Assembly (NCBI RefSeq): GCF_019320115.1
Contig: NC_089595.1
Span: 108,702,158-108,766,157 of the forward strand
From: Miscanthus floridulus
Taxonomy: Eukaryota; Streptophyta; Magnoliopsida; Poales; Poaceae
Direction of reading: 5' to 3'
DNA: 64,000 bases
Part shown: one piece after another, positions 46,184-56,086 of the stretch
How positions within the stretch are numbered: position 1 is the first letter of the stretch
How the letters are laid out: each line of letters starts with the position of its first letter
Translations under genes and position numbers: made by a program
Notes under the pieces: model-generated
What the model was told of the DNA's origin: nothing
The model's database searches: none
What the model saw: only the letters and a program-made list of their open reading frames with translations

Positions 46184-48904
46184 TACATTTTGGACCGCCG
46201 CCTCCATCAGCTTCGTGACCGTCGCGTCAGCCTCCTCGTCATCATCAGGCAGGACATACCCATCACTGTTGGCCAGGAGGTCGACGCCGACATAGTGAGA
46301 AGAGATGACGGCCAGCGCGCGCTTGACACCCGTGTGCAGCGCCCCTCAGAGTCGCTCACGCATCTAGTTGCTCAGCACGATCAAACGGCTCCCCAGGGAG
46401 CTGCCTGACTGAACCCCTTCAACCTCCAAGGCCTCGCAGGCAGAAAGGGCAGCACGTTTCAGCGCCTCGTGCTCCCCGATCTCGGTCTCGAGCACCGTCT
46501 GCACCGCGCTGGAAGCCTCGGCGGCCCGAGTGATCTCCGCCTCTGACTCTGCACCACGGAAAATGGAATGGGGTCGAGCGAGGGAAAAAACAACCTAAGT
46601 TAGGGGTGGAAGCCCATGGAACTCACCCTTGGCCTTCTGCTCCCAGCGTCGGGTCTCGACCTAACAGGCCTCGGTCTTCTCCTTCCAGCGCAGGGCCTCA
46701 GCCCGGGAAGCCTCGGCCTCCTCCTTCAAGCGCTGGGCCTTGACCCGAGAAGCCTCGGCCGCCCTAGAAGCTTCGCTCCCCAGCTCTGCGTCACACAAGG
46801 GAGTTAGGGAGCGAACACAAGGAAAAGAAAACAAAATGAGGGGACTAGAACTCACCCTCGACCATCCCCCTCCAAATTACAGCCTTGGTCCGCGAGGCCT
46901 CAGCTGCAGCAAGGGCCTCGTCCAAGGCACCTTTCGTCAGCTGGTGCGCCCTCTGTTCCGCCCCCAGCTGCCCCACGTGAGCCGCGGCCGAGGCCGTAGC
47001 TTCAACGGCTCGGCCCCTGAAGGCGTCCCGGTTGCTGACCGCACGGGTGAGCTCCTCCTCCAACTCCTTAACCCGCGCCGCCAGAGGGGCGAGTTGCGTC
47101 TGGACCGTGGCCGCCTCGACCTTCGCGTCGGCACAACGAAGGCGGAGGTCCTCTACCTCCACGCTCCGCGCCGACAGGAGCTCGTTGGCGCCGGCAAGAA
47201 GACCCTTCTGCCGCTGAAGCTAGTCCCAGATGCCCCTCTCCTGCCGGAGAAAGACCGACTTTCCAAGGGACCGAGTCTCGAGCTCCTGAGGAAGCAGAAC
47301 AGGGGTCATTGATTGCAACAAAACCAGAAAAGGACAATGTCGCGCGGGAAAGGAAAACGCGAACCTAGGCGACTCCGGGCAGTTCGTCGGCCACCACGGA
47401 CAGGGCCGTCCGTAGCGACCGCTCCGCTAGCTGGCGGTATTGCTCGAAGGTGCCCCAGCGCCCGCCCTCGGCTGCATCCTCGAGGGCGAACAGAGGCTCC
47501 CCCTCAGGGTCGTCCCGGCTCCGCCATAGTACCCGCGGGTGATCCCACCCACGAGGCTCGGATCGTGCCCGCACGAGGGCCGAGTTCCCCTCGTCCAAGA
47601 CCGGCACCGGCTGTTCCACGACACCGGCATCCTCAGCGTCGACCACTTCCCGCGCCCGGGAAGTATCGTCAGAGGAGATCGGATAGACCTCCGCCTCCCG
47701 GGCGCTCTCTCGCAACAATGGCGACCCCTAAACCAAGGGCGCCTCTGAGGCCTCCGTCGCCTTCATCTCCGCCTCCTGGACAGACGGCCTCGCCGCCATT
47801 ACGACGGCCTTGGTGGCCTCGAGGGCTCCAACCTCCGCCATCGTGGCCTCGGAGGACGTAGAAACAACGACCGCGGCCACTGCGGTCTCGGCAGTCTTAC
47901 GAGCCCTGTCCTCCGTCGCCTCAGCCTCGGAGACCCCAGGGGCCTCGGCAACCAAGGGCACGCCGACCCCATCCGACTCGTGAGCCTCGCCCTCGCGGGG
48001 CGGAGGCGCTCCCTCCCCCGTCCGTGTAGGGGTCGCCTCGGCGTCGGTAGCCCCTCCTTAGGCGGCCGGCTCCTTCGGGTCGACCCTCGCCGACGCCGCG
48101 CCGCGTTGGATAGCGGCTTGGGCCTCCGCCACCCAGTGGGCGGAGGAGCCAGGGCTTGCCTTGAGCGCCTTAAGGGGTGCCAAGGGGAGCTCATCCGCAG
48201 GCCGCTTCTGACTAAAGAAAAATAACCTACAGGGTCAGCACGAGACCAAAAAAGCAAACGGAAGGCACTATGACCCTACCAAAAATACACTTACCTTGAA
48301 CGGGGCGGCAACCGCTTCGCCACGGCAAACCTCGTCCACAACAGCGGAGGCGGCAGCAGAGGCGTCGCCTCCGTATCCATCGGCGCCAGACGGTCCTCGA
48401 TGGACCCCGGCGCCCCTTCGGTCCTCTACAGGGACGGTGGCGTCGCCTCCACCACCGCCACCGAGCCTAGTGGGCTGACGACAGTTTGCCCAACACCCGC
48501 GCCTCGGGCGTGTCGGCCTCGGCCCCGGAGCCGGCAACCGCCGACCCCCGGTCCGCTTCTCCTCCTCCTCCCGGGAGTGCCGGGCTGCTTGCCAACACCC
48601 CGGGCACCACCTCCACTACGTCAGGAAGGTGGTCTAGGGGACCTCGCCCCACCTCACCCCCGTCATCCCCGTCCGAGGCCTCCGTCGACAGCGACGTCGA
48701 CGGGGATTCCTCCAGCGGGAGACCCTCCTTCCTTTGTTGATGGCGGCGCTTATCCAGCTCCTCGCGCGCGAGGAGTTGCTTCGTGCGCTTCGCCGCCTTG
48801 GTGTCTTTCCATTTTTTCTGCGCGTCGACGTGCGTGCGGTTGATCGCCCGCCACCTCGCGTCCTCGGGAACGGGCGGAGGAGAGGAGCACACGTCCCTCA
48901 TCCC
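46184..48904 (-). pseudogene. C-terminal part of antisense extra ORF (coiled coil), decayed
   Basis: This continues the 48990-49907 exon after a predicted 85-base intron (acceptor ctgtag at 48905). Reading starts GMRDVCSSPPPVPEDARWRA and is open to about 48467 in a charged, low-complexity region. Further pieces in shifting frames (48257-47799, 47718-47365) lead to Ala/Glu-rich coiled coil (AEASRAEALRWKEKTEA, VKELEEELTRAV) and a C-terminus reading ALAVISSHYVGVDLLANSDG near 46290. Several frameshifts make it non-functional. Confidence 0.55.
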
Positions 48905-48989
48905 CTACAGGAACGATGGACGCGCATAAGGAAATAAGGGGTAAGGGGAGATTGAGGAGGCTCGAAGGCTACAGTGGCATGCGACTTAC

Positions 48990-49907
48990 CAGCGAGAGGA
49001 ACCCCCGCGACGACCGCATCGCAATAGGGGTCAAGTTGCCGCCCCTCAGCTTCGCCTCTACCGTCTCCCCCACTCGACGAAGAATTTCCTCGTCGGAAAG
49101 GGCAGAGGAGGACATCCGGGTGCCCTCAATGGGCTCACCCGGCTTCATCTCGAACAGCCGCCGGTGCCGAGCCATCAGCGGCAGCACCCTCCGGTGGTGG
49201 AAGGCGGCCACAACCATAGCCACGGTAAGACCGTGGCCCCGCAGCCTCGCCAACCCGTCCAGAAGCGGCTGCAGCTTGGGCTGGTCGTCCTTCGGGATGC
49301 CGTACTTCCATCTCTCCGGGCAACTCTCCACAATCCGCCTAGTGTAAGGGGGAAGTCCTCCGTCATCGTTGTGGAGGTAGAACCAACTCGTGTACCACCG
49401 GCGATTGGAGGACGCGAGTTGGGCTGGGATATAGAGGTGCAGGCGGTCCTGACACACTTGGAGAGTGCAGTCGCCGGCCCTCGTCGCCTTCCTCTTACCC
49501 GACGTGCCCGTCGGCTTGGTAGTATGCCCCGCTCGGAATAGGTGGAGCCACAACTCCCAATGGGGAGCAATCCCCAAATACCCCTCGCAGACGGCAACGA
49601 AGATAGCCGCCTGAGCAATGGAATTAGGATTGAAGTTGTGGAGCTCCACGCCGTAGTAGTGCAGGAGCGCCCGCATGAACCGTTCCGCCGGAACGCCGAG
49701 GCCGCGCTCGTGAAAGGAGACAAAGCTCACGACGTAGCCGTTGTGAGGCCTCGGCTCTGGCTCGCCGTACGAAGCAATCCACTCTGGCCTAGTGGGGTCT
49801 GTCACCGGGCGAAGGAGTCCACCATCGACAAGCGACTGAAGCATCTCCTCGGTGATGTCCGACGGGTCCCAAGGGTCCGCCTCGACAACAACGATGTTGC
49901 CGGCCAT
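48990..49907 (-). CDS. Antisense extra ORF, PF04195-like (putative gypsy-type transposon) domain
   Basis: An open frame from the ATG at 49907 (MAGNIVVVEADPWDPSDI) to a strong donor CTG|GTAAGT at 48989 gives about 306 aa. Without splicing it ends at 48969. The pattern (FERGLGVPAERF-like, then LHNFNPNSIAQAAIFVA, WFYL, RRFL-type ends) matches the plant domain Pfam calls putative gypsy-type transposon (PF04195). It is oriented against the LTR. A minus-strand TATA (cataaata, about 50098-50107) lies 200 bases upstream, suggesting its own promoter. The function of these antisense ORFs is not known. This exon has no internal stop, unlike the downstream part. Confidence 0.75.
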
Positions 49908-50097
49908 GGGTGCGATGGAGGAATCGGGTGCGGCGGTGAGTTTTTTCTCTCTCTCTCCCATGCTCTCGCTTTTTTCTCGCTTTCTCCCTAGGCTCGCTCT
50001 TCTCTCCTCTTCTTCCCGGCACCCGCTGCTCTAGTGACAGCTCGACGGAGGCGATGCTAATGCAGGTAAGGTAAGATGAGGAGGGGCGAGACTCTTC

Positions 50098-50107
50098 GGG
50101 TATTTAT
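50098..50107 (-). promoter_or_regulatory. TATA-like box for the antisense ORF
   Basis: Minus-strand gcataaatac sits about 195 bases before the ATG at 49907, in a GC-rich context. Confidence 0.4.
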
Positions 50108-50397
50108 GCAGGGAGGAGGCGAAACGAACGGGCGACGAAATCGGGGAGATTTTCCCCCCGATCCGGCGCAGTTAACCACGAGCCGATTTCACCGGCCCAC
50201 GCGCCCACGTCTCCCGCATTAAATGCGAGGACAGTTGCGTCCCATCCACCACGTCACGCTCGGCCACTACGGCAGCAGGCGTCGTTTCGTCTCCCCATGA
50301 AACCGCCTCAAAAGGCGCGCCACCCGTTGCCGAGCCAATGGGGAAGATATTCCCCGTGGCCTATTCCTTTCGTATGAAGGAACCAGGCTCTGAGCCT

Positions 50398-51816
50398 ATT
50401 ACGATCCAGGGGTTCGAAGGCTGGGCCCCAAAGGGTTTCGACAGCCGCCCCAGGATAACAGAGTCAGGGACGACCACGGGTGAGCCTATACGGGGCCGAG
50501 GCCCAAGCAAGCGAAACGCTTGGGACGCCCAAAGTCGTGTCTGAGACAGGAGGAAAGTCTCCGAATGGGATCCCACCGTAGGGAGGCACCGAGCCACCGA
50601 GGCCCAGCGAACGGCCTCGACATCCACTAGAGAAATCCTCTGGTACTCTTGGAGTGTGTCTCTGGACCGCTAGCCGTCCCCTAGCAAACGAGGTACGGGC
50701 CTCCACTCGGACTACCCAATAACAGCTCACTGGAAGTGCCACCGCTCGTGCCCATCGAGGGTAGCGAGGCACATTCCACCCATCCTTCCGAGCGAAAAGG
50801 AAGCATGAGGGTCATACAAAAAGTTAGGGGAACCCCCGACGGCCTTCTCGCTCTACGCAGAGGCTAAGGGGCTCTTCCTACAACCTTCCCGAGACCTAGC
50901 GACCCCGGCTCGCACTCAAAGGGGCTCGGCAAAACAAACCCTCCTTCCGAGCAAAAAGGAAGCATGAGGGTCGTACAAAAAGATAGGGGAGCTCCTGACG
51001 GTCCTCTCACCCTGTGCAGAGGCTAGGGGGCTCTTCCTGCAAATACGCCGAGACCCCACAACTCGGGCTCACGCCCAAAAGGGGCCTCGACAAACAAACC
51101 CTCATGCGCGAGGGGCGTATAAAAAGTCAGGGGAACTCTTGACAGCCCTCTCGTTCCACGTAGAGGCTAGGGGCCCTTCCTGCAACCTTGCCGAGACTAG
51201 AATGGGCTCGGCAAACAAACCCTCCGTCCGAACGAAAAGGATATGTGAGGGTCGGATGAAAAAGTCAGGGGACCCCCGACCGCCCTCTTGCTCCAGGCGG
51301 AGGCTCGGGAGCTCCTTTTGTACCCAAGACCAAGACAAACGGTCCAAGCCCACGCTAGAGGTTTCATTACAAAACACGACAAAGGACACCGAGCCCGTTA
51401 CGGTCCAAGGGTTCAAAGGCTGGGCCTCCAAGAGGTTTCGACAGCCGCCTCAGGGCAACAGAGTCAGGGATGACTTCGGGGTGAGCCTACGAATGGCCGA
51501 GGCCCGAGCGAGCAATCGCTCGGGACGTCCTAAGTCGTGTCCGAGACCGGTAGGGAAGTCTTCGAATGGGATCCCACCGTAGGGAGGCACCGAGCCACCG
51601 AGGCCCAGCGAACGGCCTCGGCACCCACTAGAGAAACCCTCTGGTACTCTTGGAGTGCGTCTCTGGACCACTAGCCATCCCCTAGCGAACGGGGTATGGG
51701 CCTCCACTCGGACTCACCCGATAACAGCTCACCGGAAGTGCCCACGCTCATGTCCATCGAGGGTAGCCTGGCACATTCCACCCCTCCTTCCGAGCGAAAG
51801 GAAGCGTGAGGGTCGT
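50398..51816. repeat. Tandem repeats upstream of the Tat 3' LTR
   Basis: A block of about 420 bp (50398-50818) recurs at 51398-51816 at an offset near 1000 bp, with long identical runs (gaatgggatcccaccgtagg). Between and after the copies, a shorter unit of about 120-140 bp (ccttccgagcgaaaaggaag, then aaaaagtcagggg) recurs at least four times with divergence, for example near 50790, 50940, 51100, 51225 and 51785. Confidence 0.8.
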
Positions 51817-52152
51817 ACCCAAAGTCAGGGGGACCCCTGACGAACCTCTCGCTCTCTGTGGAGGCTAGAGGGCTCTTTCTGCAGCCTCGCCGAGACCCCC
51901 GCAACCCGAACTTGCGATTATGGGCTCGGCAAATGCAATAAAAACCACTCGCTCAAACGCGAAAATGAAAAAGCCCCTGGAGGAGTAACTTCACTCCTCC
52001 AGGGCCTCGGGGGCTACACCCGGCGGGTGTGCTCGCGCGCACCCACCGGAACCTCAAGAAACAAAACCCAATTCCTACGGTGCGGGAACAAACCAAGCCT
52101 CGACAAACCCTCCGGGAGAGTGCACGCACTCCCCCGGAGGCTCGGGGGCTAC

Positions 52153-53551
52153 TGTCGGGTACTGTAGAACGGGGTACCCCGAGCGAACATCAAAGAGGAC
52201 ACTTAAGTCCCATCAAGAAACAAAGCAAGAAGGTAAGCCGTGGGCCCCTCACCCACCACGTCCGAGCCCACCAGGCCCTCCGCTTCGCCTCGAGCCTCGC
52301 GCAGGAGGTCTCGGCGTCCTAACGCGATCTCTGCCTCACGCGAGGCTCTCCACAGGAGGCCTCAGCAGGGAACACGATCTCCGCCTCGCGCGAGGCTCCC
52401 CATGGAAGGCCTCGGCAGGGGGTGCATTCTCCGTGTCGCATGAGGCCTCTCGCGGAAGGCCTCGGCAAGGAGTCCAATCTCCGTCTCGCGCGAGGCCTCA
52501 TTCTCCGTATCGCTCGAGGCCGGTTCGTCCACGGCCCGTCGCCCCCCCGCCTCGGCCGACCTTCCCGACAGCACGTCGTGTCTCATTAATATTTCAACCA
52601 CTCACGCAATCTCCGCCGGACGAGGGCTCGATGCCACAGAATGGCCGACGGGACCTGAGGTCGCATCAGCGCCATACCGGCTAGGACAGGGCACGACGGG
52701 GATTACCGGCCACTGTGTTCTGACGCTGTGCCCACGATCAGCACCCACACTACACTGTGTCCCGTGATCCCCGCCTCGAAAACAACATCGCACGTACAAC
52801 CTGTCCCGGGTCATCACCACCTCCAAGCCGACGCACTAGAATAGCCGCCAACTCGGGGCCTCGGCACTGTGTACCAAGGTCTCGGCTATCTTGGGGTTCG
52901 TGCCCGCCGAGACCCCCCATTGCGGCGCAGCCTCGGCACCGACCAAGCCTCGGCCTCATACACAGTCCGTCCACAGCGGTTTGCACGTCCACCACCGTAC
53001 CCACTCCGAGGCAGTCCCACGGCTCTCACGACGCACAGGATCGGATGGGACTAGCACGCCGCCCCAGTGTTCCAAGGACGGACCACTCCGACGACCACGC
53101 CGCCACAGAAACAGGCCACAGGGCTCGGACATGCCGCCCCTGTTGGCACGACGCCACATAGTTAACACATGTACTGTTCTTGTCCTCCCTTCAACTATAA
53201 AAGGTGAGGGCTTGGGCCACTTAGGAAAAAAAAGAGAGAAGAAGAACACCTTGTAACACACACACACGCACGCACGCACACATTCCAGCCGCCTAAGAGC
53301 AACGTCTCAGACGGCCCACACGACACCTTACCGAGACCTGGGACTAACTCCCTCTCTCCCCTAGCTTGTAACCCACTACTACGAGCACTTCGGTGCAAGG
53401 AATACAAGATCGATCTCTCAGACTGGACGTAGGGCATCGATTGCCTGAACCAGTATAAACTTTGTGTCTCTTTGCATCACCATCCGGGATTAGGGGCACG
53501 CAGTTCAAATTCACTGGTTGGTTGAGGAGCCCCCGGTCCGAAACACCGACA
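52153..53551 (+). repeat. 3' LTR of Tat element (1399 bp)
   Basis: It starts TGTCGGGTACTG after a ctcgggggctac polypurine-like run and ends GAAACACCGACA. The ends form inverted repeats (TGTCGG/CCGACA). A TATAAAA box at 53196-53202 is in the plus direction. The first 500 bp contain repeated ctcgcgcgaggc-type motifs. Confidence 0.85.
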
Positions 53552-54628
53552 AGAGGTATCTCTAGCCTAATACCATGCTTGGTAGTATTTATGTGGAATT
53601 TTGAGTCAAAAATTTATAATGCTAGGTTAATTTTTTCGTTTTTATAATGTAACCATCTGAGTTGGTAGTATCTGTTTCAAAATGATATACTGACAAATTT
53701 GAGCTAAGGCTTTCTATGTAAATTTGATGGTACATAATTGTTTCATCCTAATGTTCTATTTATGTTTGTTAGCTTGCTAAATTGATATTCTGGCCATAAT
53801 ACGAATGGTAGGATTATCCCCACGATAATCAGTTAGATTACTAAATATTTGTTTTTATGTCTCTTCAGCTCATGATATTTGATTTGAGAGAAAGTGACGA
53901 GCAGCATGTCTGGCTATATGACAGAGATACTCGAAGGTCTTCAAGTGGGTTATGGTGCTATTCAAAAGTGATATACATTAATACCGGCTCTTGTTTAGCT
54001 GGAACTGAGAGGTGAATTTTTTATTATTTAATTATGTTTTTCACATTATTTGATACTTTAGTGATCTGAGTTTCCAGCGATCTAAGTTTCTTATGAGTTT
54101 GTCAAATCTTGCTAAATGCTGATGTTGTTAAAGAGTCATTGATCTGAGACTTATGTGATTATGTGCGTAGCAAAATACTGTCTTTGGGCTCTATCTGTCA
54201 GCGTGCCAGGGATGAACCATGATGGATTCATTTACTGGAGATCACACTGCCCATGGGCTATCCTGAAAGTCCTCCTTCAATCTCTGCAGTTAGTCTCTAT
54301 CCTGATATTTTCATAAAGTAGGCATGTTTTTACTATATTTTGCAATTGCATGAAATTTCAGAACCATAGCCATATAATTGAACTTGTCTCATTAACAGGA
54401 CATACCATATCTCCTAAAAATACAGTGGTAAAAAACCTCAAGACCGAAAGCTGTTTTTTTGCCAATTCCAAGGGGTAGGTGAGCTTCTTTTTTATTGCTT
54501 CAACGATATGGTTGTCCAATTCATGGCGACGAGCAGGCGGTGACGATCGAGAAATATGCCTTACAACTGCAACTATGGAAAGCAATTAAGTAAAATTTTA
54601 GGATGCATTTTCTTTTCTGTGGTGGTGG
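53552..54628 (+). other. AT-rich DNA with two possible unrecognised exons
   Basis: 53877-54012 is open between cttcag| and |gtgaat (FDLRESDEQHVWLYDRD, then YSKVIYINTGSCLAGTE). 54170-54289 is open between gtag| and a weak end (VPGMNHDGFIYWRSHCPW). I do not recognise either. They may be remnants of a host gene. Confidence 0.25.
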
Positions 54629-54721
54629 TTTCAACATTCTAATAACTTCATCCGTTCGGTTGCAACATTCTAATAACTTCATCCGTTCGGTTGCAACATT
54701 CTAATAACTTCATCCGTTCGG
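54629..54721. repeat. Three tandem 31-bp repeats
   Basis: The unit ttgcaacattctaataact... is repeated three times, at 54629-54659, 54660-54690 and 54691-54721. Only one base differs, in the first copy. Confidence 0.9.
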
Positions 54722-55360
54722 TTGCAGGATTAAGTCCCCATCCTGATTTGGAGCATTGGAGTGGATGAAGTCTTTTGTATCAAACCATCTTCCTTCTACT
54801 AATTAATAAATAAGTATGCTTCTGGTTGCACTGGGTTACACTGGTGTTCTGAATGGATGCTACCCTGAGTTGCATGTATTATGTGGAAGCACCATATCAT
54901 ACACATGTGGTCATCTATATTTCAGCGTTCATTGACTTGTAACTGAACTTTTGCCATTTGGATGTCTTCAATTATTTGTAGTGACTGACCAAAATAATGT
55001 GATGTATATGTCTGCCTTTCATTCATGGATGGACTTTGTTGCCAACAACAACCCAATTAACCAAACAAAACATGTAAGGCCATTCAAAAATTGGCTTTGA
55101 AAGCAGGGAACAAAACATGTATCGCCATTCAAAAATTTGTTTGGTCGATTTTATGTGCATCTCTTAAATGCCGTCATGACGTTAGCATGGGCTATACTAG
55201 TTAAAGCAGTTGAACAAAGATCGAATTGTCCCTACTGATGCACAAATTGCCCCTGGCTGCGACAATTATTGAGGGGCAGCCCCTGGGAAAACAAGTTCCA
55301 TTTGGGCCTGGAAACGCAGCCCAGGAGAATTAGTAGGCCCATACGGAAAGTATTAGTGGC
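54722..55360. other. Intergenic DNA
   Basis: AT-rich sequence between the 31-bp repeats and the eL33 promoter. A short motif (caaaacatgta, cattcaaaaa) is locally duplicated near 55065-55140. No gene seen. Confidence 0.4.
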
Positions 55361-55479
55361 GTGAACCCTAGGCCAGGCCCACTTGACGGACACGGCCCCT
55401 CTCCACTCGATGCAATCGCAGCCGTCCAATCAATCAGCAGAAACTTTTAAAACCCCCCACTCCCCCACGGACTAGGGTT
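55361..55479 (+). promoter_or_regulatory. eL33 promoter with telo-box and site II motifs
   Basis: gaaccctagg at 55363-55372 and ctagggtt at 55472-55479 are telo-box elements. ggcccac and ggcccat motifs nearby (about 55337 and 55376) match site II (TGGGCY). This combination is typical of plant ribosomal protein promoters. The start site is probably near 55480. Confidence 0.65.
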
Positions 55480-55548
55480 CATTCGCTACGCCGTCACTTC
55501 CCTCGCCTATCGCCAACCTCGTTGTGCGGCACTCCGGCGGCGGCGAGT

Positions 55549-56086
55549 ATGGTGAAGGGACGGCAGGGCCAGCGAGTCAGGTACGCGGCCGCCACACCAG
55601 CCTGCTACGTTCCCTCGCATCCCGTCGCCGGGGTAAGCAAGCATCTGATCTGACCCGTCGTCTCCGTTCGTTTTGTTTCCGGCGCAGGACGTACGTGCGG
55701 GGCACGATCCTGGGCTTCAAGCGCTCCAAGTCGAACCAGTACGAGCACACGTCGCTGCTGCAGATCGAGGGCTTCAGCACCAAGGAGCACGTGGCGTGGT
55801 ACGGCGGCAAGCGGATCGCCCACGTGTACAAGGCCAAGACCAAGAGCGACGGCACCGCCGTCCGCTGCATCTGGGGCAAGGTCACGCGCCCGCACGGCAA
55901 CTCCGGCGTCGTCCGCGCCAAGTTCCAGTCCAACCTCCCGCCCAGCTCCATGGTGAGCCTCTCCACTGCTGGTGTGTTTTTTTTTTGAGTACTCGGTATT
56001 TTTTTTGTCTGCCTTTTTGATGGGTGTTTATAATGGTGTTGCAGGGTAAGAAGGTCCGCGTGTTCATGTACCCCAGCAGTGTTTGA
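55549..56086 (+). CDS. RPL35A: 60S ribosomal protein eL33 (L35a)
   Basis: It has three coding exons (55549-55580, 55688-55952, 56045-56086), all with GT-AG borders and consistent phase, giving 112 aa, the usual plant length. It begins [11 protein letters not shown]. It contains the family core [36 protein letters not shown] and [19 protein letters not shown], and ends [12 protein letters not shown]. The protein is a component of the large cytosolic ribosomal subunit. The start was chosen because exon 1 encodes the conserved basic N-terminus and the ATG lies about 70 bases after the telo-box. A GC-rich exon 2 and a short last exon are typical of grass ribosomal genes. It looks intact. Confidence 0.97.

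Larger units (their letters stand above)
46184..53551 (+). mobile_element. Tat-lineage LTR retrotransposon, 3' part only
   Basis: The right end is a 1399-bp LTR in plus orientation. Left of it come a polypurine-like run, tandem repeats and an extra ORF on the antisense strand. Such antisense extra ORFs between pol and the 3' LTR are known from Tat elements such as maize Grande. The 5' LTR, gag and pol are absent. The left border, near 46184, abuts the 3' flank of the PADRE-like gene, so the 5' part was lost by deletion or rearrangement. Confidence 0.75.

Noticed and set aside
48296..48937. Plus-strand ORFs opposite the antisense extra ORF
   Set aside because: Shadows of the minus-strand coding sequence. 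Pro/Ser-rich with no domain.
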